64,000 bases of DNA, taken from Leuctra nigra (taxonomy: Eukaryota > Arthropoda > Insecta > Plecoptera > Leuctridae). Position 1 is the stretch's first letter, and every line of letters begins with the position of its first letter. Below the pieces are notes generated by a model, which was not told the origin of the DNA, searched no databases, and saw nothing but the letters and a program-made list of their open reading frames with translations. The stretch covers positions 15,627,073 to 15,691,072 of the forward strand of contig OW203767.1 in the NCBI GenBank assembly GCA_934045905.1, in the 5' to 3' direction. Made by a program: the position numbers and the translations under genes. Below are positions 23,001 to 33,778 of this stretch, in pieces.

Positions 23001-23493
23001 ATTTATAAAGTCGTTTCACTCCTTCAAAATGAGAAAGCAGCCTTGTCAACCTTCAGGACGAGGGTGCCTGTCTATTTGTGATGCAATATTTGACACTCTA
23101 CCACAAGACACAACGTCCAGACAGCATTCTGCGCGACGTCAATAATATTATGCACCTCTTACTTTCACCTTCTAGCGGAAGGTTTGGAATGAATGGGTTA
23201 CGTGAGTGATTATGAAAGGAATGTGAATGGAGGTATGTGTGACGAGCCCCCAGTCGATATGTTTACCAACAAATTCTATTTTATCACGATTTATGTGATA
23301 ATTTAACACGATTAACTCGTGAAAATTGTGTGACTATGTGATGATGACAAAAAATACTTGTTTGCAACCGGCTAATCATGTGCGTCATTAATACAGTATG
23401 TTTTGTGTACATACAACTATTTATTGCCAAAACAGTATACTATTATGCAATTACTCACCCTTCTATTCCACCTAGTATTATGTTATCTGGCAT
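14095..23493 (-). CDS. NAGK: N-acetyl-D-glucosamine kinase, complete, eight exons, 348 aa
   Basis: NAGK phosphorylates GlcNAc with ATP to GlcNAc-6-phosphate, a cytosolic amino-sugar salvage step of the sugar-kinase/Hsp70/actin fold. Coding exons: 23493-23459, 17500-17416, 17342-17244, 16866-16725, 16175-16065, 15755-15632, 15145-14971, 14370-14095; all GT/AG, phases continuous, 1047 nt. Exon 1 encodes only [11 protein letters not shown] plus two bases of the next Gly, completing the phosphate-1 motif GGIEGGATHSK once joined to exon 2. Other family marks: [51 protein letters not shown] and, near the end, [16 protein letters not shown]. Human NAGK is 344 aa, so length is normal. Intron 1 is about 6 kb and contains several transposon relics. 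Exon 1 was found by searching for the missing glycine-rich motif with a phase-2 GTGAGT donor, so it is strongly supported but not proven by transcript. Confidence 0.93.
15186..15310. mobile_element. Degenerate MITE copy (TTTCAATG family)
   Basis: Shares the body with the doublet at 20260-20521: ACCAGTAGTTAAG, ATTGGTTGTTG, GTTGCCATGGCAATA, AGTCCT and a closing GCATTGAAAA. It lies in a NAGK intron. Confidence 0.65.
16914..16937. repeat. Poly-G tract
   Basis: An uninterrupted run of about 24 G in a NAGK intron. Similar long G or C runs occur at 17083-17099, 22021-22041, 40606-40624, 53230-53249, 54782-54803, 55020-55040, 60660-60674, 60884-60900 and 62911-62935. Exact lengths are unreliable in any assembly. 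Confidence 0.8.
17831..18050. mobile_element. MITE family A, copy 2
   Basis: Inverted ends ACTCGACAATTCATAAAACG and CGTTTTATGAATTGTTGAGT, right terminus AGTGTAC. The body has CACCTACTAGAGGT and ATTGACAATCAATCCTTG, matching copy 3 in reverse. It lies in NAGK intron 1. Confidence 0.75.
18251..18346. repeat. Short direct repeat
   Basis: AAGATGTAATTTGAT followed by a TTTATG-AAGAAAGAAAT segment occurs twice in tandem with a period of about 45 bp. Confidence 0.5.
19422..19765. mobile_element. Truncated relative of the 9481 element
   Basis: Starts ATGGGCGTCCGCAGGATTTC, nearly the same as the 9481 element, and shares CCCCGCAGGGCGTTTTTTGG, ACTTTGAAATCAATTTT and GAAATGAAACTAGACGTAAA. The right terminal repeat was not found. 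Confidence 0.65.
20260..20521. mobile_element. Two tandem MITE copies
   Basis: Two head-to-tail units of about 130 bp share the junction TTAGGGCCGGT near 20398. Each starts TTAGGGCCGGT, contains GTTGCCATGGCAAT and TTAGCAAGGCATTGAAA, and the second ends ACCGGCCCCTAA. A fragment TTAGGGCCGGTAT also occurs at about 61472. Confidence 0.75.
22015..22085. repeat. G-run element fragment
   Basis: A G run followed by AGGCCTAAAAAACTGTGACA, TAATTAATGG and a GGCCCC-like end. The same string AGGCCTAAAAAACTGT-ATAATTAATGG follows the G run at 60736-60795, so these are copies of one element family. Confidence 0.6.
22951..22975. repeat. (CA)n microsatellite
   Basis: About 12 CA dinucleotides following CGATCGA. 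Confidence 0.9.
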
Positions 23494-23745
23494 TTGTTTG
23501 CTTTTTCACACGCAACTTGATAAGAAATATCAACTTACTACTGTCACAACTTGCATGCCACTGCAGCGGGCGGAGCAAGTGGCAGATTGTATTGTCACGT
23601 CAAAATCAGCTGTTGATCTCCCGCTCTTCGCGTAAGAATAGTTTGCAGAGCTGCCTGTAGGTTTCACCACAGTCTGCGTTGCCGCCAAATATGAGACGTC
23701 TTCTTTATCGATAATTTGAACCCAAGCTATGGGTTAGGCCATTTT

Positions 23746-24290
23746 GCTTCATCGGTCGGGTGGCAAGCTAATTTTTGTATATGTTGTTCCTTACAGTCCA
23801 AAGTAACCACCATTCAAAATAAGTCAAAATAAAACCATCGGAACATGCCCAAAAAATTCACTAACGCCAAACCGGGGGGCCAAAAACGCAAGTGTTAAAA
23901 CTGCTGCAGATCATTCAATTTCGGTCCAATTTTCTCCAAACAAAAACAGAAATATTCTAAATAATAATGTTAATCTGAAAAAAAATTGAAGTTGACCAAT
24001 TTTGGAAATTATATGGTCGATTTTTACAAAATATGTACAAAACGGGGTACTCGAGGCACTTTCGTTTCTTCCTGCGTCCGAGTTATAACACCGATTGAAA
24101 AATAATTTACATGATAAAATAGCTTGTTCTTATGCCAACAAATTTGTCGCTTGAAGTTTGTCGGTACGCGAACTTCATCGCAATGTTTTTGCGTTTTACG
24201 AAACTACTTCGCGCGCGAAAACGAGACTTCCCCCCCTCCTCCCACGCTAACGGCCATAAAGAAACCAATGCGAGCTGTCAAGTGGCTTGC
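23746..24290 (+). mobile_element. Repeat family B, copy 1
   Basis: About 545 bp that recur in inverted orientation at 29156-29689. Shared marks are GCTTCATCGGTCGGGTGGCA, a CTGCTGCAGATCATTC-type segment, TTGTCGCTTGAAGTTTG and CGCGCGAAAACGAGA. The same frame is open in both copies (PTNLSLEVC) but resembles no known protein; I treat it as non-coding. It lies just upstream of NAGK exon 1. Confidence 0.8.
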
Positions 24291-24736
24291 GTCGCTCAGT
24301 GTTTTGTCACTCAGTCATGTTGTTTAATCACAAATATTATTCTACTTTTAGAAATTATATATCCAAATCATCAAATAACTTATTATTACATATAGGTACA
24401 TGTTCTTAAACATTAATTACTATTTAGTATTTATTATATCACCAGTAGATAATATCTCTCAAATTATCTTGTCAACTGTTTTGAACCTTCTGTGTTTTTT
24501 TTTACTATGTGTCATTTCTTTTTATTGAAAGTTTGTTAGTTATAATGTATTGAAGAAGATTTCAATATCAACATTAAAACTGTTTAACCCTATACCTATA
24601 GTGTACTTGTGTGAAAACTTATTTTAAAATCCTAATTAAAATTTTGCGTCTACAACACATTACTACTGTTATAATACAATAAAACGCAGAACACGGGGAA
24701 AAGTGAAAAGATGGAAAATATTCTCTTCAGAGAGTA

Positions 24737-26350
24737 CGTCGCTTGAGAATGTATTTGTTCTATCTCCTACAATTCCTATTTTCGGCAATGGTGAGTTGAA
24801 GTTTGAGACATTAATTTCTCCTACTAAATGAACTCGTATCACAATGATATTAACAGGATATCATCTTCGGATCATATAGGGAATATAAAAAAATATAAGA
24901 ACACAATGAATTAGTTATTATACCCTTAAAAATACTACTTCCTGTTGGAGATAGCCCTTTTGTCTCGGGATAAATTTGATGTCGTTGAGAATAGGACGGG
25001 CTATCTCCATTTCCCATTGAATTAACATTGATAGAATTCCCCACTTGCTTTTATTAACTTTTACCTCTATTTTTCAAAATATTTATCAATATTTTCATTG
25101 ATCGATATTAGCAGTGATATGATGGGCAATTTAAATCAATAAATTATACTTTTCTAAATATATTTTCTTAATTTGTTATTCAAATGCATCAGTTTAAGGG
25201 GACTGACATGTGAGCATTTAACATGTAAAATTGACCATCTTTAGGAACACATAACTTTTAAACCAATAGTCATATTCAACATTTTCTTGGATTATATGAG
25301 ACATGCCACCTTAAAGAATATTTTAACGAAAAAGAAAAAATACATAATTTTTTTAAGAAAAATTATTGATATTTTAACATTGCACCAATATTTGCACAAA
25401 TTTTTATGCAAAGTTTAACTAATATAAATTTTTTGGCTAAATTTAGAACAAATGTTTTTCGTTAATTCATAAAACACACACCTATGAACATAATGCCGCA
25501 AAGTTCATAGAATTATCTCAAATGGAACCAGAGATAATTGTTCCTAAACCTAAAATAACTCTAAATTGAGATAAATGAGTTTAAAGTTTGGTATGTCTAT
25601 AATAATGAACCGGAATTGCTCATTTGAAACTTTTTTTTTGATAGTAAAAATCAACTAAAAACAAATACTTGACATCTCCATGGCAATAAAAAACATTACA
25701 AAATATGAAAATAAAATTAAAAAAAATCTATACATTTTTATTTTTTTCACATGTCAGTTCCCTTAAGTATATTAATAGCACAATTAACAAACTCAATCAT
25801 GTCCATGTATATTATAATTTGCCTATATCATAATAGGCGTAGAACTCATTATTTACAAAATAAATATACACAAAAAAATCGTTTATAATGGAACTGATGA
25901 TTTTAAAATCAATTAAACCAATATATACACTCATTGTTACAATTTTTGAAATGAATTGATAGAAGTCAGTAATCAAGGCGTTAATTAATCATTAATATCA
26001 ACGGTCACATATGAAAAACATATTAGATATTAAAATTAGTAACTATGTATTATGTGCCCCAAAAACAACATTCAAAAAAACGCGGGAAACCGCCACTCTG
26101 AATCAAACGTGAGCTTGATGTTGATTGGCTCAAACAGTAGCCGGAAGTTGAAATATGGACATTGAACATTTGCATTCTTAACAGGTGTTTGGAAATGGAC
26201 ATAATGCAAGTGAATTATTCGTTTTTGGAGGGAATTAATGTCATGTTATTATATTTTCTACATGGATATAGCCCAAATGCATTCTAAGCAAGTGATAAAT
26301 GTCAAAATTTACGGAAATTGGAGATAGAACAAATGCATTCTCAAGCAACG
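24737..26350. mobile_element. 1.6-kb TIR element, interrupted by another
   Basis: GCTTGAGAATGTATTTGTTC at 24741 is mirrored by GAACAAATGCATTCTCAAGC ending at 26346; the match continues inward through TATCTCC. No transposase reading frame was seen. A TTAA-flanked element (25198-25762) sits inside it. Confidence 0.6.
25198..25762. mobile_element. piggyBac-like MITE flanked by TTAA
   Basis: 565 bp. Ends GGGGACTGACATGTG and CACATGTCAGTTCCC are inverted repeats, each next to TTAA (25194-25197 and 25763-25766). A TTAA target duplication is the hallmark of piggyBac elements. AT-rich interior, no coding frame. Confidence 0.8.
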
Positions 26351-26566
26351 AGTAGTTCCCATTATTTCAAAATGACACATTGTGTAATTGTTTTAATTAT
26401 TGAAGTATAGTAGCCTATGGGACAAAACATCCAAATGATTGTTAAATATTTATTTAAATGAGTGTGTTCCGTTTAAAATGAGTGTGAAGTATTTCTTTGC
26501 GAGAAATCGAGAATCTACTAATTACAGAATTATTCGTAAGTCCTGAAATGATAATCAATTCAAATA

Positions 26567-26670
26567 TTAAGAAGGAACCTGCGAAATAAAAACGCGCATC
26601 CCGACTGGATTCGAATCCAGATCCTATGATTAAATACACCGTCCATAAGTGAAAGATTCACTAAATTTCC
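26567..26670. repeat. Truncated, rearranged copy of the tRNA-like SINE
   Basis: GGAACCTGCGAAATAAAAAC, CCCGACTGGATTCGAATCCA and AGTGAAAGATTCACTAAATTT match parts of the repeat around 5470-5560, but the last block is inverted and on the other side of the tRNA-like part. Confidence 0.6.
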
Positions 26671-27358
26671 ACTAATTTTGTTGTTAAATGTTTGGAAAAA
26701 GATAAGATTCACTGAAGTTCTTTGTAAGGTTGTTGTGGTAAGGTAGTATTATTTTATCAATTTTATCTTGTGTAGATAGACGATGGAGAACAGTCGGTAG
26801 AGAAGTGCTTCAACATGCTTCAACACACATGCACAATTACACACTTGAGTTACCCAATCAGTCGAATATGAGCGAAATGTATGTGCAATTTGTAACCGAG
26901 TACAAGATCAAATTGATAAGCTCATCTAAATCACAATAAAAGAATTTACAACCCCGTCGTTGTCACTTGTTGAGACTGACATGATGATGTATTCGCTTAA
27001 ATTCTGCCACTTCCAAATATCGACTCATTTCTTTTTAGATTACATGTCATTTATTGTATGGTGAAATTTGCAAAATAGACGGAAATGATCTAGAGATAAT
27101 CTTTTACACCGCCACTAAGCAAGCGATTGTCTCAACAGATTCAGGGCTTCATCTGCAGCAATGTATAGGACAAAATGAACTTCGTGGATATTTATCGTTT
27201 CGTAGGTAAGAGCTGAACCCACTATCGATTAGAAAAACCTAAAACATACAGACGAAGTTGTAATTATAATATTTTGACTTATAAAAATAATATTTTCGCT
27301 GTTATGTAAGATATACCAACATAGACTATAAAAATACATCAACCCCCTCAACTCAATA

Positions 27359-27538
27359 GACGATTCCATAAAATATCTGAGTGGCTCTGGTTTCTGAAAT
27401 AATTCACATGCAGTTTGATTTCCAGATAACTGTAGTGTGTAACCCATTGTTGACACACTACAACAGGTAGGTGGAAATCAAACAACAAGTGAAATTTTCT
27501 TAAAAACCAGAGCCTATCAGATACTTTATGGAATCGTC
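27359..27538. mobile_element. MITE with TA duplication (mariner-like)
   Basis: 180 bp. Left arm GACGATTCCATAAAATATCT, right arm AGATACTTTATGGAATCGTC; further inner match CCAGAGCC and GGAAATCAAAC. Flanked by TA on both sides, which fits Tc1/mariner insertion (inference). Confidence 0.75.
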
Positions 27539-28175
27539 TATTAATCAAATTCTAATTCATTTGTTGAAGCTTGTGAGCAATAGGCACCGAGAGTTCGCCA
27601 CGAGTGAGAGAAATTAGCAACTTTTGTGGGAAGATCGTCAACTGTTTTATTTCTCATTGGCCGTGACCTAGCAACCGATCAGATGTCAACAAATGTACTC
27701 AAAATATTTCGGAATCAGAACCAAGTCGCGCAAATTAATATTGTGATCAGATTCAGTGAAATTGTGAACACTTTATTATTAATATTTTGTAGGCGAATAA
27801 ACATTAGATAAACTTGTGTAAATTTTAAGAATTGATAATGCGTAATATGTGCAGCAACATAACGTATAACTGCAGCGACTTGGACGCCTTGCCAAAAGGT
27901 AAGCTTCCTTCCCACAGATTAGGTGGCTCTGTCTGTACTTTTTACAGTGCCATCTGTTGTCTAAACACGCTGCCTATTCATTATTTTAAGATAATTTATT
28001 TATTTTGGATTCGTGTTTTCATTGGCATGTGTACACATGATCGATGATTGACATGTGGGCAATAAGATACTGAGTATATATTGGCTTATTTCAATTTTCT
28101 GGCAATAATAGCAGTACCGAAAAGTATAGAACATTACAGATTGCACTTTCTATGGCCAATAATCCGAATGAGACC

Positions 28176-28393
28176 ACTAAAATCCTTCTTAAAAATAAAA
28201 TTCTTATATTCTTTAGATTCTTTAAAAAATCATTCCTTCTAAAATTGGGCATTATGTTCTAATGTTCAGATTTCCTATTTTAAAACTAAAATCCTTCTTA
28301 AAAATAAAATTCTTATATTCTTTAGATTCTTTAAAAAATCATTCCTTCTAAAATTGGGCATTATGTTCTAATGTTCAGATTTCCTATTTTAAA
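28176..28393. repeat. 109-bp tandem duplication, two copies
   Basis: ACTAAAATCCTTCTTAAAAA at 28176 recurs at 28285, and the whole 109-bp unit including GGGCATTATGTTCTAATG is repeated almost exactly. Confidence 0.9.
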
Positions 28394-28798
28394 ATTTTAT
28401 TTAAAATACAAAATAATTTGACATACAAAAAAATTATGTACAGTGTTAAATATGCAGAATAACATCAACTGTATAGGTAAAAGAAATACACTAGCATGTG
28501 TCCTGCATGTAAAGTGTACTTGTGACAATGTTTCAGGTAATATAAAAAATAAAATAACCGATTATTCAACACTTGAGAACAAAAAATTCACATATCTCAC
28601 ACCCCGTGGCCACTGTTCTGTGATATACAAATAATTTTAAAATATAATTTAGCAATACACTGAGTTTTATAGATTAATTAAATTCATATAAGAACTTCTA
28701 ATGTTCAGAATCACTATAAACACTTTCACAAAAAGTGTATTATTATACCCCTAAGAAAGTATCTTGTAATTTCACGTAAGCTATGTGTTATTAATCAC

Positions 28799-29098
28799 CA
28801 GTGGTTAATTTGTAAAATAATAAGTGGGCGGACGCTCGGCGATGTCAGGGAAACATATTTGCTTAAGAAAACAATGGGGGGTTTGGGGGGAGGGCCCCCC
28901 ATTTTAATGCGGGTCCGGGGCGCATAGCCCCGGGAAAATTTTGAATTTCAGGACCAAATTTGGTGCCTTTTTACGCGATGTGTACACAAATTTAAGAGAA
29001 TTTTTACTTCTATGAAAAATAAGTGGGCGGACGGCGTCCACCCTGAAAAAAGAGTGAGGGGACGCGTCCGCCCTCGTCCGCCCCCAAATTAACCACTG
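28799..29098. mobile_element. TIR element (CAGTGGTTAA ends)
   Basis: 300 bp with ends CAGTGGTTAATTTG and CAAATTAACCACTG. It contains two AATAAGTGGGCGGACG segments and G/C-rich CCCCGGG blocks. The ends resemble hAT termini; no exact target duplication was seen. Confidence 0.7.
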
Positions 29099-29155
29099 TA
29101 ATAATCACCCATGTAGAGACAAAGCAATAAACGCGATGCATAAACTGTCCATTGC

Positions 29156-29689
29156 GCAAGCCACTTGAGCTCGCATTGGTTTCTTTATGGCCGTTAGCGT
29201 AGGAGGAGGGGGGGAAATCTCGTTTTCGCGCGCGAAGTAGTTTCGTAAAACGCAAAAACATTGCGATGAAGTTCGCGTACCAACAAACTTCAAGCGACAA
29301 ATTTGTTGGCAAAAGAACAAGCTATTTTATCATGTAAATTATTTTTCAATCGGAGTTATAACTCGGACGCAGGAAGAAACGATAGTGCCTCGTTTTGTAC
29401 ATTTTTTGTAAAAATCGACCATATAATTTCCAAAATTGGTCAACTTCAATTTTTTTTCAGATTAACATTATTATTTTGAACATTTCTGTTTTTGTTTGAA
29501 GAAAATTGGACCGAAATTGAATGATCTGCAGCAGTTTTAACACTTGCGTTTTTGGCCCCCCGTTTTGGCTTTTTTGAATTTTTTGGGCATGTTCCGATGG
29601 TTTTATTTTGACTTATTTTGAATGGTGGTTACTTTGGACTGTTAGGAACAACATATAAAAAAATTAGCTTGCCACCCGACCGATGAAGC
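29156..29689 (-). mobile_element. Repeat family B, copy 2 (inverted)
   Basis: Reverse-oriented copy of 23746-24290 with high similarity along its length, about 4.9 kb away. The pair could fold into a long hairpin if transcribed together. Confidence 0.8.
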
Positions 29690-30054
29690 AAACTTCGTTA
29701 TTTGACGAGATAGCCGTCTGATAATCCTAGACTAATAGTCGACAAGTGAACCAGTGTTTTTATGGTTTGAGTTCTTCCGTAACAATTTATTCTTCTTTAT
29801 ATTGACTTTTCACACCTACCTGGAGCATAAAATAGTAAAATATAAAGTTTGCATTTGATAAGTTTAAAGATTTAATTACCTACCTACCTACCTACCTAAG
29901 AAAAACATAATTAAAAAAAAAAAAATATAATACATTTTTTAAAAATTCCAATTTCTTGAAAATTATGAACAAAAATCAAAATAGGTAATATGAACGCAAA
30001 CACAATACTCTTCCTCAATTTTTTTTTTAGAGGGCAAATCTAATCTGTACATTT

Positions 30055-30320
30055 AGGGGCGGACTGGGCTGAAAAGACCCAGGATGTGTTGAAACGTAGG
30101 GGCCTATAACGATGATATCACTCTTCAGAGGGGGGTCTGGGAGGCTTGCTCCGCAGGTAATTTTTTTAAATATAGTATTTTAAGAATTGATTTGGTGATC
30201 TGTGTGGGTACTTCTCTCTGTATTACATACACATGACTCAGACCATGGCCCGCAAAACCAAAAGGGGCCCATTATCCTCAGGGCCTTGGATGCAATTGCA
30301 CCCCGGGCCAGTCCGCCCCT
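30055..30320. mobile_element. TIR element (AGGGGCGGACTGG ends)
   Basis: 266 bp. AGGGGCGGACTGGGC at the left and GGGCCAGTCCGCCCCT at the right are inverted repeats typical of small hAT derivatives. No exact target duplication was seen. Confidence 0.7.
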
Positions 30321-32385
30321 GTGTATATTGGTTACCAAGTAGCAACCAGAAAAAAAACATAGATGAACAGCACCAATAATTGGAAACACTTTGGAGAATG
30401 GATCAGGTTTTTAAACTTAGAAATTAAAACACATACATTTTTAAACACAAAATAACATTTACTAGGTAAATACTTTATTGTAAACTGAGAGCAAATTGTA
30501 ACAAGATATTATGGTAACGTTACTTGTTAGATTATTAATTAATTAATAATAGGCCATAGTTTGTGACTCAATTTTATTATTGCGCATTATCATAGAATAA
30601 AAGGTTGTTCTCTTGTACTTCATCATACAATATGAATTAAAAAATGACACCGATTTTGTATTTAAAAATTACAGAATTTTTTAGAAGAAATTTCATTTTA
30701 ATGCAATACACCCTCCAAGATCGTGACTGTGTAACAACAAACACAAGCCTAGATCCGCATCATCATCATCCGATGATGATGATGATGACGATGAATTTTA
30801 AAATGAACATAACATTATTTAATTCTTCAGATGCAATGCAATATTTTGAGTAAGAAATCCCAAGGAAATTTAATTTTTTAAATTAAATCATGATTAAATC
30901 ATGAAGGCATGATTAATATAGAGAAGAGTAGGTATGTATTATTTAATTTCCAACAAAGATGACATTGTTTCTAAATAAGTATCCAGTAGAACATCTTCAT
31001 ATTTAAACAAATTAATAACAATAATTCGGGACTTGGAACCAATCAAATCTTGACATGTGTTTAGAATGTAATTACATTAAAATCATTTGTGTCAGAGTTG
31101 CCGATACATGAAGAATGAAGATCCAAGCTCTACTTAGGTATCCCCCTTAATACTAATAATATGTTATTTCTTAATACAACTAAATTCAATTTTTATCCAT
31201 TATAATTTCCAAATTAATGAATGTGATACAATGCAATTTTGTAGTATAATATCATAGCTACCTCCTATGTAGTAACACTTCACTACCAAATTTTTAAGTA
31301 CATAGACATATGAAATAATGCGTAAATTAACAGTCTAGAAAAAAATGACAAAGTAACTAGGGTTAAAATATTTTTAAATAATATCAATTTATCACCAATG
31401 TAGGTACAGTACCATACTCGAATATAAGACACCTCTCCCATCGGACTGCTTACGCAAAGCAACCATGTATTGTTTATTCTACCTAATGTTAAAATTAAAA
31501 ACACACTTTCTTTAAAGTAGTAGAAATTATTAGCTTTCAGGGCAAATGTAGACGGACAATAGTATAAGACCCACTGCTACTTTCTTAAATTATAAATGTT
31601 AAAATACCCTCGTCTTATATGCAAGTAATTACAGTAAATTATACGTTGCACAATACTTTATAATGGACAATCCTAGCATCTATCAATCAATATCTTAACA
31701 ACATACATGAAATGACCTTACAGGGCTGCCATCGAAACAATTGTTTAGGTACCTCTTCAAATTCAGGTCATCAAATATCATTCAAAAATTCTTGTAAGAA
31801 AGGGAAAAACTTTTTTTTGTGGAGAAAGAAGTTCATACACAGAACACATTATTTAATACATGAGAGGAGTAAATGCATTAGTTAACGCCAAGGCAAGTCC
31901 TACTTAGAGACATTGTGAACAGTTTTTTATTTGGTGGCAGCCCTTTGATAGAAGAACAATGGAAATATAATATTACCTACAATATTGATGTACATTTTGA
32001 ATTGTTACCTTGACTGTAGGTAGCTATCCTGCTTTCACATTTCTACATAAATCAAAGCACACTTTTACCATATTAGTACCTAATTGTAGAATTATGAATT
32101 GGTGACACATAAATGAAACCAAAGTGAACAATATCAAGGGCTTGAAAAGTTTTAATATTTAATGCCAAAATAAAATAATGTGTGGTTTCCAATATAATCA
32201 TGACGCTAAAGGTAGGTAGAGACACGACTGCATGAGTTAAAAACAACCAGATGTGTTTGCTAATCACTCGTAACTATCTCTACGTCCTTTCACTCGAATT
32301 ATTCTCATTTTCGTTCTTGTCTTGACAACAAGATCTCAAGTATGCAGTACCACAAAGCCTTGATGTACTTAAGTACCAAAATAAG
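30321..32385. other. Gene-free AT-rich stretch
   Basis: No gene recognised. It has a (CATCAT)/(GATGAT) palindromic microsatellite at about 30757-30790 and relics of the 6223-type element at about 31420-31640. Confidence 0.5.
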
Positions 32386-32786
32386 TAGAGATGGGCCGAT
32401 TCCAAAATTTCACGATTCCGATTCCGATACCGATTCTTAGCTCTGATTCTTGCGATTCCGATTCTTCACAAATACCTACTAACCTCACCGTATTTATCAC
32501 CCTTAGTATTTTGCCCTCAGGTAAGTAATTAAAAAATCAAAAAGTGGTAAGAAAACAACATTAATGTATTTTTAATGTGTTAGATCTTTAATTTTGTTGG
32601 AAAGTAAGTAGTAATACTAGGAATTGTGCTTTGGCGATGTTTTTAACCTAAAATATCAAGCTAAAAGGGCGGGATTTTTAAAAAGAATCGGAATCGCTAA
32701 AATATGGACAGGAATCGGAGAATCGCGATTCTTCCGATTCCACTGGAATCAGTGGAATTGCGAGAATCGGAATCGGCCCATCTCTA
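32386..32786. mobile_element. hAT-like MITE with exact 8-bp duplication
   Basis: 401 bp. Ends TAGAGATGGGCCGATTCC and GGAATCGGCCCATCTCTA are inverted repeats; AAAATAAG flanks both sides (32378-32385 and 32787-32794). The subterminal regions consist of degenerate CGATTCC/GGAATCG repeats. Non-autonomous. Confidence 0.88.
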
Positions 32787-33057
32787 AAAATAAGAATGAA
32801 AATAGAAAGTAAACGGTAATGAGCATTTGGACACGCATTTAAAGCTTAGCCACCAAATGTATTTTGACTTTTAAGAGAATAGAACAAAAATCGGAATTAG
32901 AGTGTGAACGTTGTTTTACTTGTTGATAACCAGTGGCAGTAGCTAACAACTAGTAACATTTGTTTGCTAATGTCTGCTACAGTAGATAATTTAAATGATA
33001 CATTGAGTCTGGTGAAAAAGCTGAGAGTTCTTGAGATTGACCCACATATCAATTACT

Positions 33058-33466
33058 GCGTCTGAAGAGGATTAAGAATCTGAGGAGAAGACTGAGGAAG
33101 AGGAAGTGGCCGGCAGCTCAGACGAGGACAGGGCGGACAGCAAGGTCGACGTCGTCACGGAGAAGAAGCTGAACGATGACGTCGATAGGTGCAAACCGCA
33201 GGATATCCCAAGCAAGGCACGTTCTACAAGCTCAACAACAGGACTATGGAGGAGGAACCTCGCCTACTGAGGGAGCGGAGCCAGGGGAGCAGAAGGAGCA
33301 GGTCATGAGTGGGAAGGTGTGGAAGGAAGTGGAGTACAAGTGGGAGCACGACAAGTACAACGACGACAAGCAACGCCCCAAGGCCAGCTAAGAGCTGGTC
33401 GAGCTGTACTGGTACGACATCAGCAACGAGGAGGGTCCGAGGTGCGTGCAACCCCATTCTGCCGCG
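33058..33466 (+). pseudogene. btz: Barentsz/CASC3 (MLN51) pseudogene fragment
   Basis: CASC3 is a core exon-junction-complex protein that clamps eIF4A3 on RNA through its SELOR region. Here conserved SELOR pieces appear in order in different frames: an acidic segment (EEEEVAGSSDEDR), LNDDVDRCKPQDIP, then after a one-base shift GTFYKLNNRT, then after another shift VWKEVEYKWEHDKYNDDKQRPK, an in-frame stop, and ELVELYWYDISNEEGP. The order KG-F-x-HD..., then W-HDKYND, then PKS-ELVELYGYDIRNEEGP, is the family pattern. At least two frameshifts and stops (including TAA at 33073 and 33389) rule out function. No introns are seen, suggesting a processed copy; no poly(A) tail or target duplication was found. 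Confidence 0.8.
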
Positions 33467-33778
33467 CTATAAAACCCCCGTCCCACGCCATGACGAGATA
33501 ACAACAGACAGCAGCAACAGAACGTCAAATCACCAACAACCGGTATTGAGAAATATTGCCATTGGGCTACAGAATATCTAGAATTCAAGTATATGTACCT
33601 AACTGTCGTCATTTCACTTATATTATAGCTATGGTAATTAATTCTAAAATTCGATGTGTTTGCTGTCTTGCTTGAATTGCACCTCAAAGATATTATCGAC
33701 TTAAACCAACATGAATGAAGCTCTATTTATCGCAGAATACTTATCTCTCTCGCTCCACCACCGCGGGTCTCTCTTTGG

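Noticed and set aside
23590..23720. Minus-strand short frame with FGGNADCGETYRQLC
   Set aside because: About 35 codons between stops, no second exon and no recognised family; probably chance.
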